A stretch of DNA of 13,505 nt, from positions 1-13,505 of the forward strand of contig CAKOKU010000019.1 in the NCBI GenBank assembly GCA_934095865.1, read 5' to 3'. Positions 1 to 5,842 of the stretch are shown piece after piece. The DNA is from an uncultured Bacilli bacterium (lineage in GTDB: Bacteria > Bacillota_I > Bacilli_A > RF39 > UBA660). Both the position numbers and the translations under genes were made by a program. Every line of letters begins with the position of its first letter. The stretch's first letter is position 1. Below the pieces are notes generated by a model. It saw only the letters and a list, made by a program, of their open reading frames with translations, was not told where the DNA came from and ran no database searches.

Positions 1-14
1 TATAGAATTTGCAA

Positions 15-30
15 TGTTTCACGTGAAACG
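15..30. other. parS: parS site (ParB/Spo0J loading site)
   Basis: The sequence TGTTTCACGTGAAACG differs from the Bacillus parS consensus TGTTTCACGTGAAACA only at the last base. The inner 14 bases are a perfect palindrome. The symmetry extends to 12-33 with a single mismatched pair (15/30). ParB (Spo0J) loads here as a CTP-dependent clamp, spreads, and recruits SMC for origin segregation. parS sites cluster around oriC in most bacteria, which agrees with the dnaX-recR neighbourhood. It lies outside any gene visible in the window. Family knowledge makes the identity strong; binding is inferred. Confidence 0.9.
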
Positions 31-114
31 TTGTTAAAAAAATAATAAATTTTGAAATATTAATGCCTTTTATTTTTATCAACAGTCTTTTTGACTCAAA
101 AGATAACTTTTTTC

Positions 115-143
115 TTGTCGTAATCCTAATTATATGGTATTAT
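115..143 (+). promoter_or_regulatory. Promoter of the SRP RNA gene
   Basis: A -35 box TTGTCG (115-120) is followed by a 17-bp spacer and a -10 box TATTAT (138-143). TG at 135-136 makes it an extended -10 (TGGTATTAT). A start 6-7 nt downstream falls at about 150, exactly the first paired base of the predicted SRP RNA. Box quality, spacing and agreement with the RNA 5' end support it. The same TATGGTAT-type element recurs upstream of dnaX. Confidence 0.7.
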
Positions 144-149
144 AAATAC

Positions 150-226
150 GTGCAATAGGTATGTAGGAACCTGGTCAGAGTAGGAATACAGCAGCCATAA
201 CTACCTCTATTTATGTGCACTTTTTT
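150..226 (+). ncRNA. ffs: Signal recognition particle RNA, small (4.5S) type
   Basis: This is the RNA scaffold of SRP, which binds Ffh and directs nascent membrane proteins to FtsY. The universally conserved domain IV is readable: GG (173-174), TCAGA, stem GTA (180-182), a GGAA tetraloop (183-186), TAC (187-189), AGCAG (190-194) and CC (195-196). Outer helices pair GTAG (163-166) with CTAC (201-204), ATAG (155-158) with CTAT (207-210), and GTGCA (150-154) with TGCAC (216-220). A run of six T (221-226) follows and probably ends transcription. At about 71-77 nt it lacks the Alu domain of the roughly 270-nt Bacillus RNA and resembles mollicute and E. coli forms. In Bacillus this gene lies between tadA and dnaX; here it precedes tadA. 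Confidence 0.9.
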
Positions 227-239
227 AATGGAGTTTTTT

Positions 240-668
240 ATGAAATCAGAAGGCGATTTTTATTTAGAAAAGTTATATAAATTGGCCGTTAAAGCCGCTA
301 AAAATGGAGATATACCGGTTTCAGCGATTATAATTAAAAATAATAAAATTTTATCGTTAGGTTACAATAATAGGCATAAAAAAGGCTTTGTTATAGGCCA
401 TGCTGAGGTAAATGCTATTTTGAGGGCTGAGAAAAAGCTAAAGGATTTTAGATTGGATGATTGCATATTAATTACAACTTTAAAACCATGCAAAATGTGC
501 GCGGCAATAATAGAGGCTGCTAGAATTAAAAAAGTGTATTATTTATTAGATCAAAAATCGTCAGAAAGTTGTCTACAAGTAAACTTTGAACAACTATTGA
601 TTAATGAGTCAAAGATGGCTCAAAAGTATCAACAATTGTTTACTTCTTTCTTTGAAAATATGAGATAA
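240..668 (+). CDS. tadA: TadA-family tRNA adenosine deaminase
   Basis: A zinc-dependent deaminase, probably making inosine at the wobble position (A34) of tRNA-Arg(ACG). The 142-aa product shows the family signatures: HAEVNAI, with the zinc-binding His and the proton-shuttle Glu, then PCKMCAAII, with the two zinc-binding Cys. The RLDDC..L..TLKPCKMC context is TadA-like rather than that of free-nucleoside deaminases. I chose the ATG at 240 because GGAG (230-233) sits 6 nt upstream; an in-frame ATG at 213 lies inside the SRP RNA and is unlikely. The C-terminal third is divergent and lacks the usual DPK..GA segment, and the protein is somewhat shorter than typical. No promoter separates it from the SRP RNA, so it probably depends on read-through. 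Synteny with dnaX supports TadA; another CDA-fold deaminase remains possible. Confidence 0.8.
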   Translation: MKSEGDFYLEKLYKLAVKAAKNGDIPVSAIIIKNNKILSLGYNNRHKKGFVIGHAEVNAILRAEKKLKDFRLDDCILITTLKPCKMCAAIIEAARIKKVYYLLDQKSSESCLQVNFEQLLINESKMAQKYQQLFTSFFENMR

Positions 669-681
669 AAAAAGGCTAATA

Positions 682-690
682 TGGTATAAT
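682..690 (+). promoter_or_regulatory. Extended -10 promoter candidate for dnaX
   Basis: TGGTATAAT combines a consensus -10 (TATAAT, 685-690) with the extended TGn element. No convincing -35 lies 16-18 bp upstream. A start near 697 would coincide with the ribosome binding site GGAAGGAG (696-703), giving a very short leader before the dnaX ATG at 709. The box is excellent; function is inferred. Confidence 0.45.
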
Positions 691-708
691 ATTTCGGAAG
701 GAGAGCTT

Positions 709-2349
709 ATGGAATATCAAGTATTATATAGAAAATATCGTCCTCATGATTTTGATTCATTAGTAGGGCAAGAATATACAAAAAAATTATTAAAAAATAG
801 CGTTCAGTCTGGTCATTTCTCTCATGCTTACATTTTTACTGGTCCTCGTGGAACTGGTAAGACTAGTAGTGCTAAAATTTTCGCAAAGGCAATTAATTGT
901 TTACATCCGATTGACGGTAATCCGTGTAATGCATGTGTAAATTGCAAAGACTTTAACTCAAGCCCAGATATAATAGAATTAGATGCGGCTTCTAATAATG
1001 GGGTAGATGATATTAGAGAAATTATTAGCAATGTACATTTAGCGCCTACCAGTATGAAAATCAAAGTTTATATAATTGATGAATTTCATATGTTATCAAC
1101 AAGTGCTTTTAATGCATTGCTATTAACTTTGGAAGAACCACCAAAAGATGTTGTATTTATTTTGGCAACGACTGATATTCAAAGTGTACCAATTACTGTT
1201 TTATCTCGTTGTCAGAGATTTGATTTTAGACCAATTAGCTTAGCTGATATTGAAAAGCGATTAAAATATGTTTGCGAACAAGAATCTTTAAATGTTACTG
1301 ACGAGGCAATTAAAGAGATTTCAATGATGGCTAATGGCGGTTTACGTGATGCTTTAAGCATTTTAGATCAAGTGTCTAGTAGTAACACTAATGTAAATGT
1401 AGAAGATGTAATTGCTAATTATGGTGGTATTTCTAATAAGAAATTAGATGTATTATTAGCGTATTATAGTAATGGCGAAATAGAAAAACTTTTAGAATGC
1501 ATTAGTAATTTTAAAACGGATGGTATTGACTTTAAAATTTTAATAGAAAAACTAATTTCTAAATTGAAACAAATTTTAATAGATATAAAATTAGATAATT
1601 ATAATGGCGTATTAAATTTTGAGAATATTTTTGAGTTAGTATTTGCGCTTAACCATTTATTAACTAACGAAAAAAATGGTGCTGATTATTATGATTTATT
1701 AGAAATAGTTTTCTTAAAGTATATAAATTATTTCCCGGGAAATAATTCTGTGGATAAAAAAGTTATAAAAAGTAGTTTGAAAGAATCTGAAGATAAACAA
1801 AGGGTAGAATCTAGCGGGGTTCCTAACAAAGATGATAAATATACAAGTAATAATTTAAGCACTTCTAGTGAATTAGATGGGAATACACCTGTAAAAGAAT
1901 TAAATGATGGTGAACTAGTTTTGGGAAATAATTCAAATTCCTCATTATCATTTGATGTAGATATACGAATAAATAATACTTTTGTAAATGCTAGAAAAGA
2001 ATATTTATTAGAAATAAAAGAAAAATGGAATGATTTTGTAATATATGAAAGTAATGCTAATAAATCACTTTTATCATATATAGTTGATACTAATGTTGTA
2101 GCAGCCTCGGATAGTTATGCTATATTAAGTAATCCTCTTGAGGCCACAACTGATTTAATTAATCAAAATATGAAATCGTTAGAAAAAGATTTTAACTTAT
2201 TTTTCAATAAAAAAATGTCTTTAGTGGCTATTTCACTAAAAAAATGGGATATTGAAAAAGAAAAATATATAAAAAATAAGAAAAATGGGTTTAAATATGA
2301 GATAATAGATAATGATATAATTATTAAAGAAGAAAAAAGTGTTTTATAG
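709..2349 (+). CDS. dnaX: DNA polymerase III subunit gamma/tau
   Basis: The ATPase of the clamp loader, which places the beta clamp on primed DNA and, as tau, links polymerase and helicase. The 546-aa protein has Walker A GPRGTGKT (45-52), a zinc module with Cys 64, 73, 76 and 79, Walker B YIIDEF (121-126; the usual DEVH reads DEFH), an SRC motif (166-168) and a GGLRDALS sensor region (210-217). The AAA+ core and collar end near residue 340. A poorly conserved polar linker and a lysine-rich tau-like C-terminus follow. The start has a strong Shine-Dalgarno (GGAAGGAG, 696-703). Residues 340-350, NYFPGNNSVDK, are encoded by a repeat also found in holB, at the junction of collar and linker. It heads the dnaX-ybaB-recR cluster. 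No slippery heptamer in proper phase was found, so I see no sign of a separate gamma form. Confidence 0.97.
   Translation: MEYQVLYRKYRPHDFDSLVGQEYTKKLLKNSVQSGHFSHAYIFTGPRGTGKTSSAKIFAKAINCLHPIDGNPCNACVNCKDFNSSPDIIELDAASNNGVDDIREIISNVHLAPTSMKIKVYIIDEFHMLSTSAFNALLLTLEEPPKDVVFILATTDIQSVPITVLSRCQRFDFRPISLADIEKRLKYVCEQESLNVTDEAIKEISMMANGGLRDALSILDQVSSSNTNVNVEDVIANYGGISNKKLDVLLAYYSNGEIEKLLECISNFKTDGIDFKILIEKLISKLKQILIDIKLDNYNGVLNFENIFELVFALNHLLTNEKNGADYYDLLEIVFLKYINYFPGNNSVDKKVIKSSLKESEDKQRVESSGVPNKDDKYTSNNLSTSSELDGNTPVKELNDGELVLGNNSNSSLSFDVDIRINNTFVNARKEYLLEIKEKWNDFVIYESNANKSLLSYIVDTNVVAASDSYAILSNPLEATTDLINQNMKSLEKDFNLFFNKKMSLVAISLKKWDIEKEKYIKNKKNGFKYEIIDNDIIIKEEKSVL
1724..1758 (+). repeat. Composite Noc-binding-site / DnaA-box repeat, copy 1 (in dnaX)
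   Basis: A perfect 22-bp palindrome (1726-1747, core TATTTCCCGGGAAATA at 1729-1744), then one C, then TGTGGATAA (1749-1757). All 35 bases are identical to 4194-4228 in holB. The core contains the 14-bp Bacillus Noc-binding sequence ATTTCCCGGGAAAT. CCCGGG is conspicuous in such AT-rich DNA. It is translated in frame as DnaX residues 340-350. The match to the Noc site is visible; binding by Noc here is inferred. Confidence 0.85.
1749..1757 (-). promoter_or_regulatory. Consensus DnaA box in dnaX
   Basis: TGTGGATAA on the + strand reads TTATCCACA on the minus strand, the canonical 9-mer bound by the replication initiator DnaA. It begins one base after the 22-bp palindrome. Only one other perfect copy was seen in the window (4219-4227), in the same arrangement. 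A single box can occur by chance, but the repeated pairing makes a functional role more likely. DnaA binding is inferred. Confidence 0.6.
1916..1933 (+). repeat. 18-bp partial palindrome repeat, copy a (in dnaX)
   Basis: TAGTTTTGGGAAATAATT is identical to 6406-6423. Its last 11 bases equal the right arm of the 22-bp palindrome, but the left arm is not conserved, so it is at most a half-site. Within dnaX it encodes part of the linker (LVLGNN). Confidence 0.5.
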
Positions 2350-2406
2350 AAAGTTGCCAAACAAATCTATTGAGATAATTATAAAGTAGAGTAAGGAGAA
2401 TTTAAT

Positions 2407-2700
2407 ATGAATATGCAAAATTTAATGGCGCAAGCTCAAAGAATGCAAAGAGATATAATGAAAAAGAAAGAAGAAGTTGAAAAACAAATTTTTGAAGGTG
2501 AATCAGAATTAGTTAAAGTAACAGTTAATGGAAAAAAAGAATTAATAAAAGTTGTATTTAATGATGGCGTAACTTTAGATGATTTAGAAATTTTACAAGA
2601 TATGGTAGTGATTGCTACAAACAAAGCTTTTGAAAAAGTTGATAATGCTATGGAAAATGCTATGGGACAATACGGTAGCATGTTTAATGGTTTATTTTAA
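2407..2700 (+). CDS. YbaB/EbfC family nucleoid-associated protein
   Basis: A small dimeric DNA-binding protein of the YbaB/EbfC (Bacillus YaaK) family, thought to bind DNA as a nucleoid-associated factor and regularly encoded between dnaX and recR. The 97-aa product begins with the typical MNMQNLMAQAQRMQRDI amphipathic helix, followed by a charged KKKEEVEKQ stretch. Then come a beta region carrying the family pattern V.VNGKKELIKV and a helical C-terminus (TNKAFEKVDNAMENAMG). Length is close to the usual 100-107 aa. The Shine-Dalgarno AAGGAGA (2393-2399) is well placed for ATG 2407. The stop codon TAA shares its last A with the ATG of recR, so the two are translationally coupled. A weak extended -10 (TGAGATAAT, 2371-2379) in the dnaX-ybaB gap could provide extra transcription. 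Confidence 0.93.
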   Translation: MNMQNLMAQAQRMQRDIMKKKEEVEKQIFEGESELVKVTVNGKKELIKVVFNDGVTLDDLEILQDMVVIATNKAFEKVDNAMENAMGQYGSMFNGLF

Positions 2701-3302
2701 TGATATATCCCAAAGTATTACTTGATTTAATAGAATATTTTAAAAAATTACCTGGAATTGGTGAAAAAAGTGCGGAGCGAATGGCTTTAGCACTTTTAGA
2801 GATTAATTCAGAAGATGTAACTAATTTTGCTGTGGCGATGAATGATGCTAAAGAAAAACTTCATCCATGTCCAATTTGTGGCTGTTTAACAGAGCTAGAG
2901 ATATGTCCAATTTGTAGCAGTGAAAGTAGAAATGGTAATTTATTATGTATTTTAGAAGATTATAAGGGTGTTTTTGCTTTTGAAAAGACCGGAAAGTATA
3001 ATGGAAAGTACCATGTATTAAATGGTTTGATTTCACCTATTGATGATATAGGGCCAGAAGATATAAATGTTGCATCTTTAATAGAACGAATAAAGAATAA
3101 AGAAAATGTAGAAATAATTATTGCATTAAAACCATCTATTGAAGGAGAAACTACAACTTTATATTTAAAAAAAGTTTTAGAAAAATATCCCAATGTTAAA
3201 ATTTCAAGACTATCTTATGGAATACCAATGGGCGTTGATATTGACTATTTAGATGAATTAACATTATTAAATGCTTTAAATGATCGTAAAAATTTAACAT
3301 AA
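2700..3302 (+). CDS. recR: Recombination mediator protein RecR
   Basis: RecR acts with RecO and RecF to load RecA on gapped DNA during recombinational repair and forms a ring around DNA. The 200-aa product has the usual length and domain order. A helix-hairpin-helix LPGIGEKSAERMA spans residues 17-29. A four-Cys zinc finger uses C57, C60, C69 and C72. The Toprim domain starts at LLCILEDYKGVFAFEKTGKY (81-100) and continues through YHVLNGLISPIDDIGPEDI. The C-terminal EGETTTLYL and SYGIPMGVDIDYLDELTL motifs match the family. Its ATG overlaps the ybaB stop by one base, and no separate strong Shine-Dalgarno is needed for coupled translation. Nothing looks damaged. Confidence 0.97.
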   Translation: MIYPKVLLDLIEYFKKLPGIGEKSAERMALALLEINSEDVTNFAVAMNDAKEKLHPCPICGCLTELEICPICSSESRNGNLLCILEDYKGVFAFEKTGKYNGKYHVLNGLISPIDDIGPEDINVASLIERIKNKENVEIIIALKPSIEGETTTLYLKKVLEKYPNVKISRLSYGIPMGVDIDYLDELTLLNALNDRKNLT

Positions 3303-3339
3303 AAAAATAAAGTCATACATAATATGAATTGGTGATAGA

Positions 3340-3519
3340 ATGCTTATAAAGATATTTAAAAAATTGATATTTTCATTTTTATTATTATTTGGTTTAAACA
3401 GTATGTTAAAATACGTTGGTATTATAATACCAATAAATGCAATCAATATAAGCATTACTTATTTTCTTGGCGGTTTTGGAATAATAGCTCTTATAATAAT
3501 AAAGTTATTTATAGTATAA
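3340..3519 (+). CDS. Small membrane protein, BofA-like
   Basis: A 59-codon gene filling the recR-holB gap. The product starts MLIKIFKKLIFSFLLLFGLN, continues SMLKYVGIIIPINAINISIT and ends YFLGGFGIIALIIIKLFIV: two hydrophobic segments (about residues 9-19 and 37-59) around a PIN motif. This fits the pro-sigma-K processing inhibitor BofA family, whose conserved core reads roughly IPINP-T-V-GILGIPG and whose gene lies just after recR in Bacillus. In Bacillus BofA holds the SpoIVFB protease inactive in the mother-cell membrane; family members also occur in non-sporulating relatives, where the role is unknown. GGTGA (3331-3335) is a possible but short-spaced Shine-Dalgarno. The usual Pro after IN and the final GIPG are altered, so the family call rests partly on synteny. 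Confidence 0.68.
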   Translation: MLIKIFKKLIFSFLLLFGLNSMLKYVGIIIPINAINISITYFLGGFGIIALIIIKLFIV

Positions 3520-3541
3520 TTTATATAGTAGCAGGTGAAGT

Positions 3542-4354
3542 ATGGAAGAAGAAAAAATTGAAGTTTTATTAGATAAATATGAGACTGGTCGTTTGGCTCA
3601 TTCTTTTTTAATTGAAACAAATAATATTGATTTATGTTTATCCGATTTGAAAAAATTTATTAAACATATTAATTGTCCATTAAAATATGAAAATGATTGT
3701 AAAAAGTGTAATCTTTGCAATTTAATTGACTTAGATAATTTACCTAGTTTGCAAATAATAAAACCAGATGGAATGAGTATTAAAAAAAATCAACTTCAAG
3801 AAATTCAAGACAAATTTTCTACGAAACCCGTTTATTCAAAATATAATACGTATATAATTTTAAATGCTGAGACTATGAATGCATCATCTGCAAATAGTAT
3901 CCTTAAATTTTTGGAAGAGCCAATTGATAATATTATTGGTTTTTTGGTAACTTCTAATAAAGAAAAAATGTTAGATACCATAATTAGTAGATGTCAAAAT
4001 ATTAAAATAATTTATGATAATAACACTGTAAATGAAAATATGGATTTACTAGCTACTGAATATTTAAAACAGATTTTGGAAAGTGATATTGTCTTAGTAA
4101 ATAGAAATTTAATTTTGTCGGTCATAAATACACGAGTTGAGATTAAACAATTATTTTTAACAATTTTGAATTATTTTTTACGAAAAGAAATAGTAAATTA
4201 TTTCCCGGGAAATAATTCTGTGGATAAATATTTAGAAATTTATAATAAAAGAGTAGAAATTATCAAGATTGTGTTAAAAATGATAGAACAAAATGTTAAT
4301 ATAGAATTATTGCTAGATTATTTTGTTTTAGAAATGAGGAATACTCGTGATTAA
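3542..4354 (+). CDS. holB: DNA polymerase III subunit delta'
   Basis: The non-ATPase wrench subunit of the clamp loader, partner of DnaX and HolA. The 270-aa product has a degenerate Walker A region (around residues 23-30, no GKT) as expected for delta', a zinc module with C45, C53, C56 and C59, the IKKNQLQEIQDKFSTKP and NAETMNASSANSILKFLEEP segments of the family, and SRC (149-151), which supplies the arginine finger to a neighbouring ATPase. The C-terminal helical collar is divergent. Residues 219-229, NYFPGNNSVDK, come from the repeat shared with dnaX and sit in a loop of this collar. AGGTGAAG (3533-3540) is the ribosome binding site, close to ATG 3542. Its end overlaps the start of ricT by 8 nt, as in the conserved holB-ricT pair of Firmicutes. 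tmk and yaaQ, usually just upstream, are absent. Confidence 0.93.
   Translation: MEEEKIEVLLDKYETGRLAHSFLIETNNIDLCLSDLKKFIKHINCPLKYENDCKKCNLCNLIDLDNLPSLQIIKPDGMSIKKNQLQEIQDKFSTKPVYSKYNTYIILNAETMNASSANSILKFLEEPIDNIIGFLVTSNKEKMLDTIISRCQNIKIIYDNNTVNENMDLLATEYLKQILESDIVLVNRNLILSVINTRVEIKQLFLTILNYFLRKEIVNYFPGNNSVDKYLEIYNKRVEIIKIVLKMIEQNVNIELLLDYFVLEMRNTRD
4194..4228 (+). repeat. Composite Noc-binding-site / DnaA-box repeat, copy 2 (in holB)
   Basis: All 35 bases are identical to 1724-1758 in dnaX. The palindrome spans 4196-4217 (core 4199-4214), followed by one C and a perfect DnaA box. Identity stops sharply at both ends (flanks AG.. and TAT.. differ). It is translated as HolB residues 219-229 in the same reading frame as in DnaX. 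Long identity in two unrelated genes implies copying rather than independent origin. Confidence 0.85.
4219..4227 (-). promoter_or_regulatory. Consensus DnaA box in holB
   Basis: TTATCCACA on the minus strand, a perfect match to the DnaA 9-mer, one base after the palindrome and in the same orientation as in dnaX. The role is inferred. Confidence 0.6.
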
Positions 4355-5135
4355 AAATTATAAAGTAATTAATGAATTAAAGATTCAATATAATATTGTA
4401 AGTAATATTTTAGATATGAAAATAAATGATAATTTGATTATAAAAACCAGTCGTGGGGAAGAATTTGTTAAAATAGTAGATTGCAAAGAAGTTGAATCTG
4501 AAGAAACAAAAGATATATATATAATAAGGAAAGCAGATTCAAATGATTATCAAAAATATTTAAAAAATCTAAAAACAGATGCTGAGGTTTTAAAATTTGC
4601 TAAAAAAGAAGCAGAGAGATTTAATTTAACTATGACGTTTTTAAGTGCTGATTTAAGCTTTGATAGAAAAAACTTGTTAATTAATTTTTTATCTGATTCT
4701 AGAGTAGATTTTCGTGAATTAGCTAAAGTTTTGGCGGCTAAGTATAAGGCTAGGGTAGAATTAAGACAGATTGGAGCCCGAGACAAAGCTAAAATAGTGA
4801 ATGGTATTGGTCCTTGTGGGCGTCCATTATGTTGTGCAACATTTTTAACTAAATTAGATTCGATCAGTATGAATATGGCTAAAAATCAGGGACTTTCGTT
4901 GAATCCAGCTAAAATCAATGGTAGCTGTGGTAGATTAATGTGCTGTTTGACTTATGAAAATACCAACTATAATGAGTGTAAAAAGCAATTACCGACTATT
5001 GGTAAAGAAGTAGATACAGCATATGGCAAGGGTATAGTTATTGCTCAAGATGTTTTAAATTTAGTTTATACAGTAAAAATTAATAATGAAATAAAAGAGA
5101 TAAAGGTATTGAATAATGAAAGTAGAGAAGAATGA
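4347..5135 (+). CDS. ricT: RicT (YaaT), PSP1 domain protein
   Basis: A subunit of the RicA-RicF-RicT (Y-) complex, which in Bacillus carries iron-sulfur clusters and helps RNase Y mature mRNAs; it also affects Spo0A phosphorylation and competence. The 262-aa product carries the PSP1 domain, with a strongly conserved Cys-rich C-terminal half: NGIGPCGRPLCC (152-163) and NGSCGRLMCC (191-200), giving C157, C162, C163, C194, C199 and C200 as likely cluster ligands, plus C211. The GTG start at 4347 is preceded by GAGG (4336-4339, 7-nt spacing) and overlaps the end of holB. The 3' end overlaps yabB by 20 nt, so the yabA gene that normally follows ricT is absent here. No ricA or ricF is visible. Confidence 0.93.
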   Translation: MIKNYKVINELKIQYNIVSNILDMKINDNLIIKTSRGEEFVKIVDCKEVESEETKDIYIIRKADSNDYQKYLKNLKTDAEVLKFAKKEAERFNLTMTFLSADLSFDRKNLLINFLSDSRVDFRELAKVLAAKYKARVELRQIGARDKAKIVNGIGPCGRPLCCATFLTKLDSISMNMAKNQGLSLNPAKINGSCGRLMCCLTYENTNYNECKKQLPTIGKEVDTAYGKGIVIAQDVLNLVYTVKINNEIKEIKVLNNESREE

Positions 5136-5823
5136 TTTATTTGATTACGGGTTAAAAATATATCAAGCTGATAATTTATTTAAATTTTCTTTAGATAGTA
5201 TTCTCTTAGCAGAATTTGTTGATGTTAGAAAAAATTGTGAATTAATTGTTGATTTTTGTTCTGGGAATGGTGCTGTGCCATTAATTTTATCAACTAAATA
5301 TAAAAGTCAAATCATCAGTTTTGAAATTCAAAAAATGGTATATAAATTAGCGTATAATTCAATTTTGCTTAATGGATTATCTGAACAAATAAAAATTATA
5401 AATGAAAATTTAAATGACGCTTTAGAGTATATTTTACCAGAAAGTGTTGATGCTATAACTTGTAATCCACCATATTTTAAAGTTAATGAAGGTTCTTATC
5501 TTAATGAAGATGAAGGTAAAAGAATTGCTCGTCATGAGGTAACAACAGATATTGAACAAATTATAATTATGTCTCGTTATCTTTTAAGAAATAATGCTTC
5601 TCTTTATCTTGTTCATCGTCCAGAAAGATTAACTGAAATTATAATTCTTTTAAATAAGTATAAATTTGAAGTTAAAAAAATTCAGTTTGTTTATTCTTCT
5701 TTTGATAAAAAGGCTATAATGATTTTAATAAAAGCTACAAAAAATGGAAGATCTGGTGTTATAATTAATAAACCAATTAATATAACTGGTAGAGTAACTT
5801 ATAAAGGAATATTTAAAGATTAA
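5116..5823 (+). CDS. tRNA1(Val) adenine-N6 methyltransferase-like protein (YabB/TrmN6)
   Basis: A SAM-dependent N6-adenine methyltransferase of the YabB/YfiC (TrmN6) type, which in E. coli methylates A37 of tRNA-Val. The 235-aa product has the SAM-binding motif DFCSGNGAVPL (46-56), an acidic motif II (FEIQ, 69-72) and the catalytic NPPY (117-120) with aromatic F121 next to it. The N-terminal L.IYQ..NLFKFSLDSILLA is typical of this family, as is the C-terminal GRVTYKGIF end. ATG 5116 lies inside ricT (20-nt overlap), so translation is probably coupled. In Bacillus yabB is followed by yazA and rsmI; here pth follows at once. The N6-adenine chemistry is secure from NPPY; the exact tRNA target is inferred from the family. 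Confidence 0.85.
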   Translation: MKVEKNDLFDYGLKIYQADNLFKFSLDSILLAEFVDVRKNCELIVDFCSGNGAVPLILSTKYKSQIISFEIQKMVYKLAYNSILLNGLSEQIKIINENLNDALEYILPESVDAITCNPPYFKVNEGSYLNEDEGKRIARHEVTTDIEQIIIMSRYLLRNNASLYLVHRPERLTEIIILLNKYKFEVKKIQFVYSSFDKKAIMILIKATKNGRSGVIINKPINITGRVTYKGIFKD

Positions 5824-5842
5824 GATATTGGAAAGGCATAAT

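Noticed and set aside
84..110. Hairpin TCTTTT/AAAAGA followed by T-rich sequence as terminator of an upstream gene
   Set aside because: The stem is 6 bp and almost entirely A-T, and no upstream gene is visible to end.
213..239. Upstream ATG codons (213, 228) for tadA
   Set aside because: 213 lies within the 3' strand of the SRP RNA and has no Shine-Dalgarno; 240 has GGAG at good spacing and gives the normal N-terminus.
828..1064. Minus-strand ORFs across dnaX, ybaB, recR, ricT, mfd and adh-FIST
   Set aside because: They lie antisense to well-identified genes, show no family motifs or ribosome binding sites, and are explained as shadows of AT-rich coding sequence.
1755..1766. Possible programmed frameshift in dnaX at the A run after the repeat (would give a short gamma form)
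   Set aside because: In the reading phase the heptamer is T AAA AAA, not X XXY YYZ, and the P-site tRNA would mispair; six A is also short for transcriptional slippage.
2354..2385. Promoter TTGCCA ... TATAAA or GATAAT before ybaB
   Set aside because: Spacers are 20 or 14 bp, outside the normal range; at best a weak extended -10, mentioned under ybaB.
3515..3520. TATAAT before holB as a promoter
   Set aside because: It overlaps the bofA-like stop codon in extremely AT-rich DNA, with no TGn extension and no -35 at a suitable distance.
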